Shown in pieces: positions 1-11,576 of a stretch of 64,000 nucleotides of DNA. Each line of letters opens with the position of its first letter. The first letter of the stretch is position 1. The translations under genes were made by a program, and so were the position numbers. This DNA is from Cololabis saira (Eukaryota; Chordata; Actinopteri; Beloniformes; Belonidae), in contig NC_084596.1 of the NCBI RefSeq assembly GCF_033807715.1, forward strand, positions 36,976,879 to 37,040,878, read 5' to 3'. Below the pieces are notes generated by a model, which worked only from the letters and a program-made list of their open reading frames with translations, was not told where the DNA came from and ran no database searches.

Positions 1-1206
1 CAAACTAAAGGATTTTACACTTGATTAGTAAAAGCCTTGCAGCAATGAAGGTCCTGCCATATTTTACTTCATCACCCTTTGGGCTTTTAATGTGAATTTT
101 GTTGCTGGCTGACTTCACAAAGTCCTAGATGGAGCATTTGTCAAAGAATGTTGATATCTTATGTACTTTGCAGAAAAAAAAGGAGACTTTTCTCTGTGAC
201 AGCTGGATTGTGATTAGGATCTGTTTGGAGAGTCGGTTGTTGCTCTCCACGTTCATGGCTGTTAGCGTTTTCCCAGTACATTTGCCACAGTTGCTGATCT
301 AATGCTCCACTACTACAGTTGCATTATTCATCACTCTGCTTTCCATGCAAAAGTGGGTGCACGTATTGTGCATCTGATTAGGTTTTTAATGCTGTTTTGG
401 TAATACATAGATTTTGGTAATTCCTCCAGCCTACAGTGAAACATTCCCTGACACATTCTGTCAATTTTTCTTACCTCATGTACATTGAGAATGTGAGAAA
501 TCAAAACTATTACATTTTGCAAGCAGTTTGAACTCCAGATATTTCATGTTTATCTCATCAGATTTGTTTAATTTGTAAATCATGTTCTCACTGATCACTT
601 TATCAACTGCACCTAGTATACCTATAAAGTGGTGAGTGTATGTTTATGCATACCAGTTGTACCAGTTGTAAAAGTGAAAACCTAAGCAGGATGCTGAAGA
701 TCTAGGATTCATTAGATGACACTGCATCAAGAATGATCATTTATCAAGAGCTGATAACCACATGGACAAGGGATTACTCTGGAAAACCTTTGTTGAGGAT
801 GACAATATCGAACCAATATCTTAAAAGTTTAAACCAAGCACATATTTTGACCATGTCCAGACGTGGTCTTGTCTCTGGGCTCAGATGCAACTTGGATCCA
901 TCTCTATGTATTACAGTCAAACAAATCAAGTCTGCTCAAAGATATGTTTGGGAGAAAATGATGGCCATGTCCTCTAGATCAAAGACATGTAGAACCATCC
1001 AGATTCCAAGTCAAAAAAACATCAGAAAACCTGCCTTAGAATACAGTAAGTGCACACATTTTAGGGAAAAATGCGCTCCCTTCAAGATCACATCTCTTCC
1101 ATTGAGGTCCGTGCCCTTTTTAACAAAAAAATCCGGGAAGGGGGGCTGTATATCTGTGTATGAATCTGTGAACTCATTAAAAAGAATGGATTTGATCTTT
1201 AGGTAA
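1..1206. other. No recognisable gene or repeat
   Basis: Mostly AT-rich sequence with no domain, splice-bounded exon or repeat that I recognise. The longest open frame (733-1206, plus strand, 157 codons) does not start at a clear Kozak ATG context and resembles no family I know. It is probably a chance frame or an old unrecognised repeat. Confidence 0.5.
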
Positions 1207-1335
1207 TTTCATAAAGCCTGGATTGGCGACCTGTCCAAAGTGCTTACCTCTTATTGCCCAGTGACAGCTGGGATCGTCTCCAGTCTGCCAGCGTGACTGA
1301 TTAGGATTGATGCTGGCAAAGGAAATAAATAAATA
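1207..1335 (+). repeat. 3' part of a tRNA-headed SINE-like teleost repeat
   Basis: This contains a degraded form of a stretch that is very common in fish genomes: TGGCGACCTGTCC followed by a phrase like GACAGCTGGGATNGNCTCCAG, then a dinucleotide or tetranucleotide A-rich tail (AAATAAATAAATAAATGG). The tRNA-like head is missing. A second, longer copy with a recognisable B-box lies at 10636-10895. The class call (SINE-like) is an inference from that copy. Confidence 0.6.
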
Positions 1336-3640
1336 AATGGACATTGATCTCATGAACACATATTTTATATTTATGCATCTTGCTGACTGTGTGCTGGACG
1401 AGGACTGGCATATTGCCACTAAAAATAGTCACACATACACACCATGAAAGCATCAATCTGTTTCATCACAATATGCTTTAGTGCACATGGCTTTGTATAT
1501 TGTTTGTGTGTCAGCCCTGCAGCATCACACATTGCACATATACACACTTAGCCCAACACCTGTGACTAGCATCTTCATGCGACTGCATTCCCCTGCTGAT
1601 GGACAATGAGCGGCTCCAGTGGAGCAGACAAGTGCCTTGCTTAAGGGGACTTCAGTTTTTAGATTAGGTCAGATGAAACTTTAATGTTACCCGTGGAGAT
1701 GCAAGGTCATTGGAGCAGCAGAGAATAAGCTACAGATAAAAATAGCTCCAAAACAGAATATAGTGCAGGAAATGGTGCAAAGAGAACTCACGGGGAATGA
1801 TGTACCAAATAATAAGAAAACACTCGCCCATTTCAGGGGAATGGATGCTATTACAGCACAGATCCGTATGCTTACATCTAATGATAGTTTAGGTTTTGGT
1901 CTCAATTACAACTGATGCTTCTTCGGGCATCACAATATGACATTTTGACTGTGGCTTGTGGTTTATCTGTGCATCTATAATCGTTTCTTGCTCAATGAAG
2001 CAAAGAGTGCAAACGAGAACAACATGTGCAAGAGTTAGTTTGCTGCTGATGCTGTTGACTTTGGTATTTGGAAACATCATACAGCTCACTGAAAAATAAA
2101 AAGTTAGACATTTAAAAATAAAGCAGAGACAAAATGAGACAGAGATGGTTATAGATAGAGCCCAAGATAGAAAAGAGTGTATACTAGATACGCTTGGTAG
2201 ACTCTCCTTATCCTCATCCAGGTCATGGTAAAGCTCTAAGATTGGAAACACCTCCCATCACTTTCCATCCAGAAGCCGGTTACTCCAACTGAGGAAATCC
2301 TGTTGCCTTGTTTCAGCCTTTTCAGAGTATACTTTACAGAGTGTACTGAACACTTACAGTATTGTAACTGTTCAGTTCAACAAGGTTACAAACTCCTCAC
2401 AGCCTCCATTTGTACTTTAACCATAGGAAAGGTTAAATCCTGTTTTAAGATGTTTTTTTTTCCTGGGTTGTGTATTAGCCAAATTAATCGCAGAAGCACA
2501 ATGAAATATGACAACAGTGATGCATATTGATGTGTCATCAGTCAAGTGTGTCTCTGTGGGAGATTATGCTTCCTGTTAGCTACCACTGTGCTATTTGGTG
2601 TGATGTTGTATCCCCCCTGCAGCCACTGGAGTTTGAGGATCGTGCTGTGTTTGTCGTCAGAAGGCAGTGGCACATTGTGAGGACAGAAGGAGCTGTTTTC
2701 ATTTAGACTGAATTAGTCAGCGATGATTCTAGAAATAAATTCTCACTTTAATTGTTTTTTACCCTTGCTCTATCCTGCAGCTTCCACCTTCAAAGTCTAC
2801 ACAGCAAAATACATTCATCAGTTGCTTTATTAGGTACCGTGTACCAGGTATACTTAATATAGCAGCTGGTGTTATAGCATTTTAGCACAGTCAAGCATAA
2901 CTTTATTCTGTATCATTGTAGCCTCAGTATCATTAGTAATAGCAGTGCAGGGTAGCTCTCTTTCATCAGAAGCTCTCATAGCTGCAGGCCAATGTCAGAC
3001 CCTGTGGTGCAGCTGAATAAAGGCCGAAAGAGGCCTGAAAGAGAAATTATTAAAGAAATGGGAGTCATGACTTCATGGGGCTTCAAAGAAACAAACTACA
3101 GACCATAAGGGCTAAGCTATAGTGAACTGTTTGATTGCTAGTAAAATGGACAATTTGATTTGAAATTGCATTGGCATTAGGGCAGTAGCGCCAGCTCTTT
3201 GTCAAAGCCTAATCATCCAACAGTAGTTTGCCATTCAACTTAAAAAGAGCCATCAACTTACACATTCATCACCGCTTCGCTGCTCATTTCAGCTGGACAT
3301 ACAGTTTAACAATTGTCTTATCTCGATTCGCTAATCAAGAATAAAGCTTCCTATCTCTGTTTGCGAGTTGGTTATTAATTTAATTATGATTCCTTTAAAC
3401 TAAGAGGTCAACTCAGAATCTCAAGTTTATTTTAGACTTCTTCTTATCAACTCTTTTAATGATGGACTTACTTCACTGACAACTGTCATTAACATTAATC
3501 ACAGATGGTGGTTTCAGTTTTAGATGAACTCCAATCATGTTTTGCATCATCTCTCAGCTTGTATACCTTGTACTGCTTGTGATCTTCTCAGCTTACTTAA
3601 TCACTAAACTCAGTTCATTTTCAACTCAGTTGTTTTTATT
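1336..3640. other. Unique AT-rich sequence, no gene seen
   Basis: No exon, RNA gene or transposon terminus recognised. Short open frames on both strands show no domain. The last few hundred bases may belong to the LINE whose tail follows at 3641, but no reading frame of it can be read. Confidence 0.45.
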
Positions 3641-3703
3641 CTGTAAAGCACTTTGTGACTTGTCTGTGAAAAGCGCTATATAAATAAACTTTACTTACTT
3701 ACT
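3641..3703 (+). repeat. L2-type LINE 3' tail with ACTT repeats
   Basis: The segment CTGTAAAGCACTTTGTGAC, then AAAGCGCTATATAAATAAA and a short (ACTT)n terminal run is the type of 3' end shared by many fish L2-clade LINEs and the SINEs that parasitise them. There is no coding sequence upstream that I can read, so this is a 5'-truncated or decayed copy on the plus strand. A related tail on the opposite strand is at 50973-51045. Confidence 0.65.
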
Positions 3704-4178
3704 TCATTAAAAAGATTTGTCTACCGAATTGTTCATTACTTTATCTGAACCTTAAATATGTATATATCAAACCCTCATGTTTACTGTTTGCTATTAGTAA
3801 TTTCAGTTGTATGCCAGTTTAGTATATTTGGTGAATGGAGCACTGATCCTGACGCAGCTCTACCAATGACACTCTTCGCTTCCTTCAGTTCATTCACTTA
3901 AAATGTTTTTTTCATTATTTATGACCCAGAGACTATGGATATCCCATTGACCAGCACTTTGGTTGAGGAGCAGCGCAGCAGAACCTTTAGCTTGATGGAG
4001 GAAACAGGTATCAATTTTCTGAGTGTAAATTGAAGCCAAGGGCACATTTAAGCCTCAGCGTAGCCTGGTTGGATACCGAGAAAACGGCTATTAAGTAGTT
4101 TGAAAATGAAATAAAAAAATTCAAGCCAGCTCAGTTCATGTGGTAAATGTTGTTTCTACTCACTCTACCACCGTGCCA
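3704..4178. other. Unique sequence between LINE tail and hAT element
   Basis: No recognisable gene, RNA or repeat. Confidence 0.4.
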
Positions 4179-4186
4179 CTGTTGGC

Positions 4187-4905
4187 CAGAGGTGGGTAGT
4201 AACGAGTTACATTTACTCCGTTACATTTACTTGAGTAAGTTTTGGGAAATTTTGTACTTTTAGGAGTAGTTTTGAATCACTATACTTTTTACCTTTACCT
4301 GAATAGATTTGTGAAGAAGAAACTGTTACTCCACTACATTAAGCTACATTGAGCTGTTACTTTTCTTTTATCCCTTTTATCCACGTACGCATCAATCTCA
4401 TGACATCACTGGGTGATTCTTTGGGGAAAAATGTTTGTTTTTGCATGTTTTGTCACATTTACACAGACACACAGAGTTTCTATGAGTTCATGGGCTTGTT
4501 CTAGTTCTGCCTCGTTAAAAAAGAAAAGTACAAAGGCTTGAAATTTTGTGCTACTTGTGCTTAATTAGTTTTTTTATTCTGTTATTTTATTTTTATTAAA
4601 GTACTTGCATTTACTTTAAGATTATTTTAATTTTATTTATTTTTTATTAATTTTAATTTATTTTATTATTTTATTGATTTCATTTGCCTGAAGATGATTA
4701 TTTTGTACTTTTGTCTGGTTGTGTTAAAAAAATAAAATCAGACGTTACTCAACAGTTACTCAGTACTTTTTTCACTAAGTACTTTTTTTACTTTTACTCA
4801 AGTAATTATTTGGATGACTACTTTTTACTTCTACTTGAGTCATATTATTCTGAAGTAACAGTACTTTTACTTGAGTACAATTTTTGGCTACTCTACCCAG
4901 CTCTG
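4187..4905. mobile_element. Non-autonomous hAT-type element with 8-bp TSD
   Basis: The element begins CAGAGGTGGGTAGT and ends with the inverse, ACTCTACCCAGCTCTG. It is flanked by 8-bp direct repeats CTGTTGGC (4179-4186) and CTGTTTGC (4906-4913), which differ at one base. Eight-base duplications and CAG termini are typical of hAT transposons. The interior is AT-rich with many TACTTTTACTTGAGTA-like runs and no transposase frame. A distant relative with a different TIR is at 30335-31420. Confidence 0.85.
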
Positions 4906-4913
4906 CTGTTTGC

Positions 4914-5753
4914 ACCCCACCGTTAACTGGAACCGGCCCACAATGAGAACTTCTGGAAACTTCCAGAAAAAGCAAGTTCCTGCCTTGGGACATCGAGTGG
5001 ATATCAAGTCCACTCAGTGTCCTCTCTGAATTCGAGTCTTCACATTCATCATCACCCTTGCTCTCCATGCAAACAGCTCAGTAACTATCTCACCTCCTTC
5101 CATGTTGATCTCATTGTTCTAGTTTGCTTTTCACACTTTATGATGATGCAGTGTCATAGCTGTAACAGAATGACTATGCTGTGATCTAAACTGTCAATAA
5201 ATGATTATTTCACTCCCAAAGTCCTACTATGTAGAGAAGTGTATGGCACCAATTGAAAGAGGCTTCTAAAGAACTCTCAAAATGGTTTAGACTCTAGCAG
5301 CCCAAGAAATGGTGGACAAACAATGACCAATAAGAGCATGTGAGGTCATGACAACACCAAGCAAAACCTCTACAGAGTTAAAGGCCTGTTTGTCGTTGGA
5401 TAATGTTAACACAGATTATTTCTAGAAACCACTGCTATCCAAAGAAACCCCAGTAAATATGCACTATTGTGGTAAAAAAAAAAAAAAAAAAAAAAATTGA
5501 AGTAAAACACTGAATGGACACTCATAATAATTCCATGTATCTAATGAGGAAGGGTGGGGAGGTAAATAAACCTGTTGTATCATTTTTTCCCCCATCAATT
5601 TTGAATGAATGTTGTAGTCTGTTCATTTTGTAATTGTATTTTATTTGTCTTCAGAATGCATGAAAATCTGCTAATCTTTAGTTCATAAAAATTTTTGCCG
5701 TTTTACACATGCACTGCGCTGTGAAACCTGATATTTGCACCAAGGCGTCAGCG
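4914..5753. other. Unique sequence with a poly-A run
   Basis: No gene seen. A run of about 23 A residues lies at 5476-5498; no retroelement body or target duplication is visible beside it. Confidence 0.4.
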
Positions 5754-6086
5754 TTAAAGGAGACCTATTATGGCATGTAATATCTATTTTAAACAGGCCT
5801 TGAATGTCTTAAAAACAAACTTTTGATTGTTTTTTTTCTAAACAAATTAGAAGTTCAGCCTCTAAACCATGTCTTTATCTTCCCATTCTCTAACCGCATT
5901 CTCTATGAGGGATTCTGAGTCTGACATGGTTTGCATTTTGGTTACGTAACGACGGGAGCAGAATTTGAACGGCTCGTAGATCCACATCACACTGGACGGA
6001 TCATCCGGGCGGCTGTACAGACACTGCAGAATTTGGTTGCTTTCCTCCTTCTCTGAGTTTGCAGGCTGAGGGGAGACCACTTTATA

Positions 6087-6160
6087 CAGGAGTGTCTCAG
6101 AAAATTAGAATATTGTGATTTTCTGTAATGCAATTACAAAAACAAAAATGTCATACATTC
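6087..6160. repeat. 5' fragment of palindromic mariner-type MITE
   Basis: This matches the first about 75 bases of the full MITE at 6302-6663, starting CAGGAGTGTCTCAGAAAATT after a TA dinucleotide. It then changes into unrelated sequence. It is either a broken earlier insertion or a product of internal rearrangement. Confidence 0.75.
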
Positions 6161-6301
6161 TGGATTCATTACTGACTCCATAGAAAAATGTAGCTTTGGG
6201 TTGTTGCCCCACAAAATCCATCGATACAGGTGAGTAAATGTTACAAGCTGGGTTTAAATGAAATAAAATGTATTCATGGTTCCATTGGAATTACATATAT
6301 A

Positions 6302-6663
6302 CAGGACTGTCTCAGAAAATTAGAATGTTGTGATTTTCTGAAATGCAATTACAAAAACAAAAATGTCATACATTCTGGATTCATTACAAATCAACTGAAA
6401 TATTGCAAGCCTTTTATTATTTTAATATTGCTGATCATGGTTTTACAGCTTAAGAAAACTCAAATATCCTATCTAAAAAAAATAGAATATTCTGGGATTC
6501 TTAATCTTAAAATGTAAGCCATAATCAGCAATATTAAAATAATAAAAGGCTTGCAATATTTCAGTTGATTTGTATTGAATCCAGAATGTAAGACATTTTT
6601 TTAATTGCCTTACAGAAAATAAAGAACTTTATCACAATATTCTAATTTTCTGAGACAGTCCTG
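6302..6663. mobile_element. Palindromic TA-flanked mariner-type MITE, copy 1
   Basis: The 362-bp element starts CAGGACTGTCTCAGAAAATT and ends with the inverse, flanked by TA (6300-6301 and 6664-6665). The whole element is a near-palindrome: the left half through TATTGCAAGCCTTTTATTA is mirrored in the right half, leaving only a short loop. TA duplication is the hallmark of Tc1/mariner transposons. Copies 2 and 3 are at 17803-18168 and 53164-53524. There is no coding capacity. Confidence 0.85.
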
Positions 6664-6739
6664 TATATGTTAAAGTAAGAAAAAACGTGTTTTTCATAAT
6701 AGGTCCCCTTTAAAATATCACCTTCATAATGTGCTTTCC

Positions 6740-7246
6740 TCCTCCAGCTGTTGTCTCTGTGGCACTATCAGGCGGTAGTTCCTCCCATCACCTGTAGGGG
6801 TCGCTGCTGACACTGCCAGGGAAGCCGTCTGTCAGTCTGTCTGGCAGGGATGGGGGGATGCTTTATTGTGATCTCGCAGAGAGAGTGAGAGAGAGAGAGA
6901 GAGTGAGAGCACCTCTGTCGCTCTCCCAGCCTCCTCTCCTGTGCGCAGTGCTCTGCTCCGGCCGCTCCTTCCTTTCCTACCTTCCTCCCTTCTCTCCTTC
7001 CTTCCTCGTGTCCTCCCCACAGCTGGCTCTCTCGTCTGTCGGATGCTGCTGCTGCTGGCTTTCCCCTTCTCTCACTGAACCGAGCGGGAGGAGCAAATAC
7101 TTCCGAGGGCTGGAATGGCTGACTAAACTACCTGTTCTGCATGGTCTGAATTTGCGGGGAATTTCACCACGTCGGTCGGAGACGAGGGGGGAGTCCAGAG
7201 GGAAGAAGAGGAGGCTCTCCATCCCACGAGGGAATTGATTTTACAG
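6740..7246 (+). promoter_or_regulatory. Candidate CpG-rich promoter and non-coding first exon
   Basis: In an AT-rich window this block is GC-rich, contains many CpGs, a (GA)n run and a polypyrimidine tract, and is non-repetitive. At 7247 the sequence TTTACA|GTAAGC fits a vertebrate splice donor, so transcription to the right with an exon ending at 7246 is plausible. No long conserved reading frame is visible, so the exon would be 5' UTR. The block could instead be an unrelated GC-rich stretch. No exon of the same gene is recognised in the following 57 kb. Confidence 0.4.
6877..6908. repeat. (GA)n microsatellite
   Basis: GA dinucleotides with two GT interruptions, inside the GC-rich block. 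Confidence 0.85.
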
Positions 7247-7462
7247 TAAGCAGGAGCAATGTCATTCCACTTTTCCCTTGTCGTCCGTCCCCCTGCCTTC
7301 CATGTGTGCAAATCCTTGAGATTAAAAAAATAAATAAATAATTATAGCATATGACAACCCTGCTGGAAATATGGGGGGATTTTTCTAATGATTTTGGCTG
7401 AAGTGTGTGCCAGATGTTTTTTGTTTTTTTTCTCTCCTCCGTTTCATTTGACGTCACTTTAA

Positions 7463-7581
7463 AGCGGATTTATGGTTCCGCGTTACATCAACGCAGAGCG
7501 GTTGCGCGTCGGCGCGTACTCTACGCCGTAGGTTACGCCGTAAACTCTGCGTCGATTTAACGCAGAACCATAATTCAGGCT
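7463..7581. mobile_element. GC-rich palindromic MITE, copy 1
   Basis: Left end GATTTATGGTTCCGCGTTA and right end TTTAACGCAGAACCATAATT are inverse to each other, with ACGCCGTAGG-type inner palindromes. This is a family with six copies or fragments in the window (also 15105, 30544, 30793, 46870, 48468). The flanking triplets here are degraded, so the target duplication is not clear in this copy. No coding capacity. Confidence 0.8.
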
Positions 7582-8704
7582 TTACTCCGAGGTGTGGTGT
7601 GGATTGTGTTTTTGACAAGGATGCTCCGAAGGGCTGTGGTGCGCTTGCAAATTGATCGTGGACTGAAAATGGAATTCCCCCCTCCCGCCTCCCCATTTCA
7701 TCCATCCATCCATGCATCCATCCATGCATCCATCCATCCATCCATCCATGCATCCGAGGCCGGGGTGTGTGTGCGCTGCGAAAACGCTATTACTTTGTGA
7801 CTGACCTAAATATGAGCGATATTCCTAAGATTATGACACCGGCTGCACGCCTTTGTGCAGCCTTTGCAGAGCGATGCTTGGGCGCTGTGGCATGTAGATT
7901 ATTATTGGCACGTATGAAGAGCACCTTGCTGCCTATGTGCACCAGCCCTGGCCTGTCAGCTGTATGTTGATCTCTATAAAATAAGATAAAATAAAATAAA
8001 AAACAAACGAAAAAAAAAAATACACCCCCAAGCTGTGTTTGTGATCCGTGGGCGGCTGCTTCTACCCGTCAACGTGGAGTAATTAATCTCATTCATCACG
8101 TTGCCAAGATGACCATGTTTCATCATGTTTGTTGGTGATAATTATCTGTGAATTTCAGCTCTGTGACCTGGCAGAAATGGCAGCCACGGCATGGCAGTTC
8201 ATGATGTCTCACTCAAAGTGGATTTATGCTATTTTTTTCTCTTTTAAATGGTTTTTAAAGGGCCATCCTTCTGTAAAATACAGGTCAATAATGAGAAGTC
8301 TAATGTGCTTGTGATGAGAAATGGGTGATGGGTTGGATTGGATGATGGGGGTTGGTGGATAATCATCAGCGGGGCAGATTATGCCTGATGTTGAAATGTC
8401 TGATCAAGTTGCTTTCGGTGCCGACATCCTGCATGGTACGCTATGTTTGAAAGGGGAAAATAATGAACATAACATGAAAAAAGGTGAACCTTCCCCAATC
8501 TCACAGTTGGTCTTCAGTGCTAGAATTGATCAAAATAAAATCAAGGAACTTGACAGATGTTTCTTACGTATTATTCAAATAGAAGAACCTGTTAACTATT
8601 TAGGGGTGGGGTGGCAGGTGGGGGTAAAGTGGCCATCTAACTGTCAAAAGATGTCTTTCAGTGAGCTGTGCAGTCACCAGGATACAGTGACATGACAGAC
8701 AGAC
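7582..8704. other. Unique sequence, possibly partly conserved
   Basis: No gene seen. It contains a (CATC)n tract (7699-7755), an A-rich stretch near 8000, and a stretch around 8070-8160 with TAATTA and GATAATTATC core motifs that could be regulatory. Several short open frames have no recognisable domain. Confidence 0.4.
7699..7755. repeat. (CATC)n microsatellite
   Basis: About fourteen tetranucleotide units, three changed to CATG. Confidence 0.9.
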
Positions 8705-8705
8705 A

Positions 8706-8728
8706 GATATATATATATATATATATAC
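8706..8728. repeat. (AT)n microsatellite
   Basis: Uninterrupted AT dinucleotides, followed by a shorter broken run to 8737. Confidence 0.85.
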
Positions 8729-8804
8729 TGTATATATAACAATTGCTTCTGCATATAAATCTGGACAAAGATACAAAGCAATAAAGAAAAAAAGCAGAGT
8801 TCAG

Positions 8805-9786
8805 CATTCTACAGTGAGAAAGATTATTCACAAGTAGAAAGCATTCTACACTGTTGCCAAATTTCACAGGAGTGGACATACCAATAAATATCCTCCAAGG
8901 TTAGGCCATGCAACGCTCAGAGAAAGACACAATACATCTCAGTCTCTAGAGGCTTCAGAGAGCATATTAAATGTGTCCATGACAGCATGATTAGAAGACT
9001 GAACAAGTATGGCTGTTTGGAGAGACTACCAGGAGAAACAACGACTGAGTTTTGCAAAAATGCAAACAAATAACACGATTACTGGAACAATGTTTCATGT
9101 ACAAATAAGTCCAAAGAGGACCTGTTCGGCAGAAGCACCTCATACCACTGCCAATCATGGTGCTGGAGCGGTGATGATTTGGGGTTGTTTTGCATCCATA
9201 GGACCAGGGTACTTGGCAGTGATTGAGATGAGCATGATTCTCTGTACACCAGAGTATTCTGGAGGGAAATGTCATACCATCTATCAAACAGCCAAAGCTT
9301 GGCTAAAATTGGGTCAAATATATATCAGAATGTATAAAAAAAAAAAAAAATCAAGGCGCTGCAATTAAAGTCCAAACTTCAACCCAATTAAAATACTGTG
9401 TCAAAACCTTAACAAAGTGGTGTTTAAACAAATAACCCCCCAAAAAGTAGAAAAAACTCAATAAAGTGAGGCAATGTTGTAAATATTTATGGGCCCAAAT
9501 TCCCTCCACGATGATGTGAGAGACTGCTAGCATCACAGAGTAAATTACGTCCTCATGTCATGCTGCTAAAGGGGTATATGCAAGCTTTTGAATCATGGGA
9601 GTACTTAGTATTGCCCACCTTTATTTTCTCCTAAATCTTGGCTTAATTTTTGCTAAAAACATAAGGGCTAGGTGAAAAAAGTTTTACGTTGTGGTCCATC
9701 TAAGGTTGAACTTGCTTGCTAAGACCCAACATGATTAGATGGCAGTCAAAAATGATTACAAGGAGATAACTTTTTCACACGACTGT
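8805..9786 (+). pseudogene. Tc1-like transposase remnant
   Basis: This is an old plus-strand Tc1/mariner copy. It starts with a phrase encoding the HTH-linker region (TTCACAGGAGTGGACAT, then CTCAGAGAAAGACAC), continues through the LNKYG-like segment (8997-9015), and has the conserved GAVMIWGCFASIGPG peptide (9168-9207) that precedes the second catalytic region of Tc1 transposases. The SPDLNPIE-like block survives only in broken frame near 9375-9400. Between 9040 and 9130 most of the central domain is deleted. Stops and frameshifts are frequent. The right terminus is probably AACTTTTTCACACGACTGTA at 9767-9786. Non-functional. Confidence 0.75.
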
Positions 9787-10635
9787 ATAAATACCTAATA
9801 AATACCTACTAATATACAAGCAGCATCCATCCGATGCACAGAAGTTCCTGTTGAGATATTAATGTTTTTTATGAGCTTCTGCTGGAGGGCATGCTGGAGT
9901 AGATGAGTAGCTAGAGGAAGTCAGGTGAGATTGTAAACTTGGCATGGTTTTGTTTGATGATTCACATGGGTGGCAGTGAAATTAAGGATATTCTTGTTGA
10001 TGTAGAATATGATTGCTTCTTTTTTGCAAAGTAAATATCCCAGTTAACACTTATTTTTTGCTACTTTTTGGCAATAAGGTCTGAAATCTGGGGAGTCTAA
10101 GCTGGTTAATTATGGCTATGGACTGTGCTGTATGGCTCTAATGCCATTTAACTTTTACATGGGGGAAGAAAATGCAATTTTGTTCTATATCTGGTGGATA
10201 TGTTGGTGAGTTTAGGTAATTACACTCACCTTGAACCGTCGACAACATCAGTAAAGGCCAAAGAGTGAATTTGATTTAAATTGATTTAATAAAAAATAAA
10301 TAAAAGAAAATAAATATGAAAAATGCAGATCTAGGGCATATTTGACCCACACAGTTTTTTTTTGTATCTCTGAAAGACTGTCATTAAAGCCCCTTATAAT
10401 ACACCATACTGAAGAAAAAACTAGGGGGTGATGAAAGACATCATCTTGTGGAGATATGAGACTGACCTGCCTCACCGACTGAAAGTAATAGGCCGAGTTA
10501 CATCAAGCTAGAAGGGAATGTGCTGAATCACAAGAAAAATGACTTCATTTTGAGTTGCTAAGATCACAACACTTCACATCTTCAAAGTGTGAACTTTTTT
10601 TTACCATGTTCAAAGTGAATTTTAAATCACAAGAG
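9787..10635. other. Unique AT-rich sequence
   Basis: No gene, RNA or repeat terminus recognised. Confidence 0.4.
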
Positions 10636-10895
10636 TGTGGCATGGTGGCACGGTGGTTAGTATTGTTGCCTCGTCATTATAAGTTTCCTGGTTGAAATCC
10701 TGGCTGAGGCCGCTATTGTTTGGTGTTTGCGTGTTCTCCTCGTACTGCGACAGTCCTGCGAGTGGCAACCTGTCCAGGGTGTTTACGCCCCCCTCCCTTT
10801 TTCTTTTTCACCTGGAGAGAGCTAGAATAGACTCCACAGATCCCCTGTGACCCTCAACAGCAAGAAGCACTTACAGATAACAGCTGGATGGATGG
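10636..10895 (+). repeat. tRNA-headed SINE-like repeat
   Basis: The left part reads like a tRNA gene: TGGCACGGTGGTTAGTATTG around an A-box position and GGTTGAAATCC (10690-10700), one base from the B-box consensus GGTTCGAATCC. It continues through GTTTGCGTGTTCTCC and GGCAACCTGTCCAGGGTG, phrases of a highly abundant fish family, and ends near GATGGATGG. It is diverged, so the pol III promoter is probably inactive. The 3' part matches 1207-1335. Confidence 0.7.
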
Positions 10896-11280
10896 TGACA
10901 GACCCAACCTGTATAGGGAGTTACAGACAGCAGTCAGTCACTTTCAATCTGCAAAACAATAAAAAGGGAGTAAACGAACAGGTGGGATGAAATCAACAAT
11001 AACAACAGTTGCCTTCATGCATATCTAAAACTCACAAATTAACATCACATCAAAAACGTATCATGCGTTATTCAAAACAGCAACTTGTGCTATTAAATTG
11101 AAACCGTGGACTGTTTTGTGGCAAACCCCAGTGACTTCATGGAGCGCTTGTTGCCTACCAACTTCAAGGTTAAAGTCTCATAAGCATGCAGACCTACAGT
11201 ATGTACGACTGGGGTCATCTTAACATCCTGAAAGAGGTTAAAATATCTCTTGTTTTGCAAGAAAAAGCTATATTAAAAAA
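10896..11280. other. Unique sequence
   Basis: No gene or repeat recognised. Confidence 0.4.
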
Positions 11281-11297
11281 TAATTTGTTACATATTT

Positions 11298-11576
11298 TTT
11301 TTTTCAAATTCTATTTATTGATTTTCACTCTTATAACAAACATACAAAACATACATAACAAGCCCAAAAACACCCCTACAGAAAATATGTGAATACATAA
11401 AATAACTAGTAATAATAAAAGTAAAGAATAAAAAAACAAAACAAAAAAATCAAAAAAATGAATTGTCATCTAAGCTTTGTCCATGATAATCATTGGGCAG
11501 ATTGTGCATAGAATGTAAAAAGGGTGGCCACATGTCATTACATTCTTCAACTTTACCTCTTAGAATGTATGTACCG
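11298..11576 (-). mobile_element. 5'-truncated L1/Tx1-like LINE with perfect 17-bp TSD
   Basis: A 279-bp insertion on the minus strand is flanked on both sides by the identical 17-mer TAATTTGTTACATATTT (11281-11297 and 11577-11593). The inserted strand ends with AATAAATAGAATTTG and an A run, as expected for target-primed reverse transcription. It begins inside the last codons of an endonuclease/RT-type ORF2 (see 11450-11575). The perfect duplication and intact end suggest a recent insertion. The A run partly overlaps the T run of the left duplication, so the 3' boundary is uncertain by a few bases. Confidence 0.85.
11450..11575 (-). pseudogene. C-terminal end of LINE ORF2
   Basis: The minus strand reads 41 codons without interruption to a TGA at 11450-11452. 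The peptide RGKVEECNDMWPPFLHSMHN is of the type found at the C-terminus of fish L1/Tx1 ORF2 proteins, where a basic or acidic helix is followed by a W-P-F-L motif. Reverse transcriptase and endonuclease domains are absent because of 5' truncation. Non-functional by itself. Confidence 0.65.

Larger units (their letters stand above)
5758..6709. mobile_element. TTAA-flanked element (Kolobok/piggyBac-type) carrying nested MITEs
   Basis: The ends are inverted: AGGAGACCTATTATG at the left and CATAATAGGTCCCCT at the right. Both are bounded by TTAA (5754-5757 and 6710-6713), the target of Kolobok and piggyBac transposases. About 330 bp of the element precede the insertion of mariner-type palindromic MITE sequence at 6087-6663; only about 45 bp follow. 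There is no transposase frame. TTAA is palindromic, so it could also be part of the inverted repeat, but the pattern recurs in four other elements of this window. Confidence 0.75.

Noticed and set aside
733..1206. 157-codon open frame on the plus strand
   Set aside because: No domain, no conserved motif and no intron-exon context; not supported as a gene.
8129..8314. Coding exon after a TTTCAG acceptor-like site at 8158
   Set aside because: No GT donor in a suitable place and the frame has no recognisable homology.
10636..10895. Functional tRNA gene
   Set aside because: A/B-box-like motifs are present, but no cloverleaf can be formed and the sequence continues as a SINE-like repeat.
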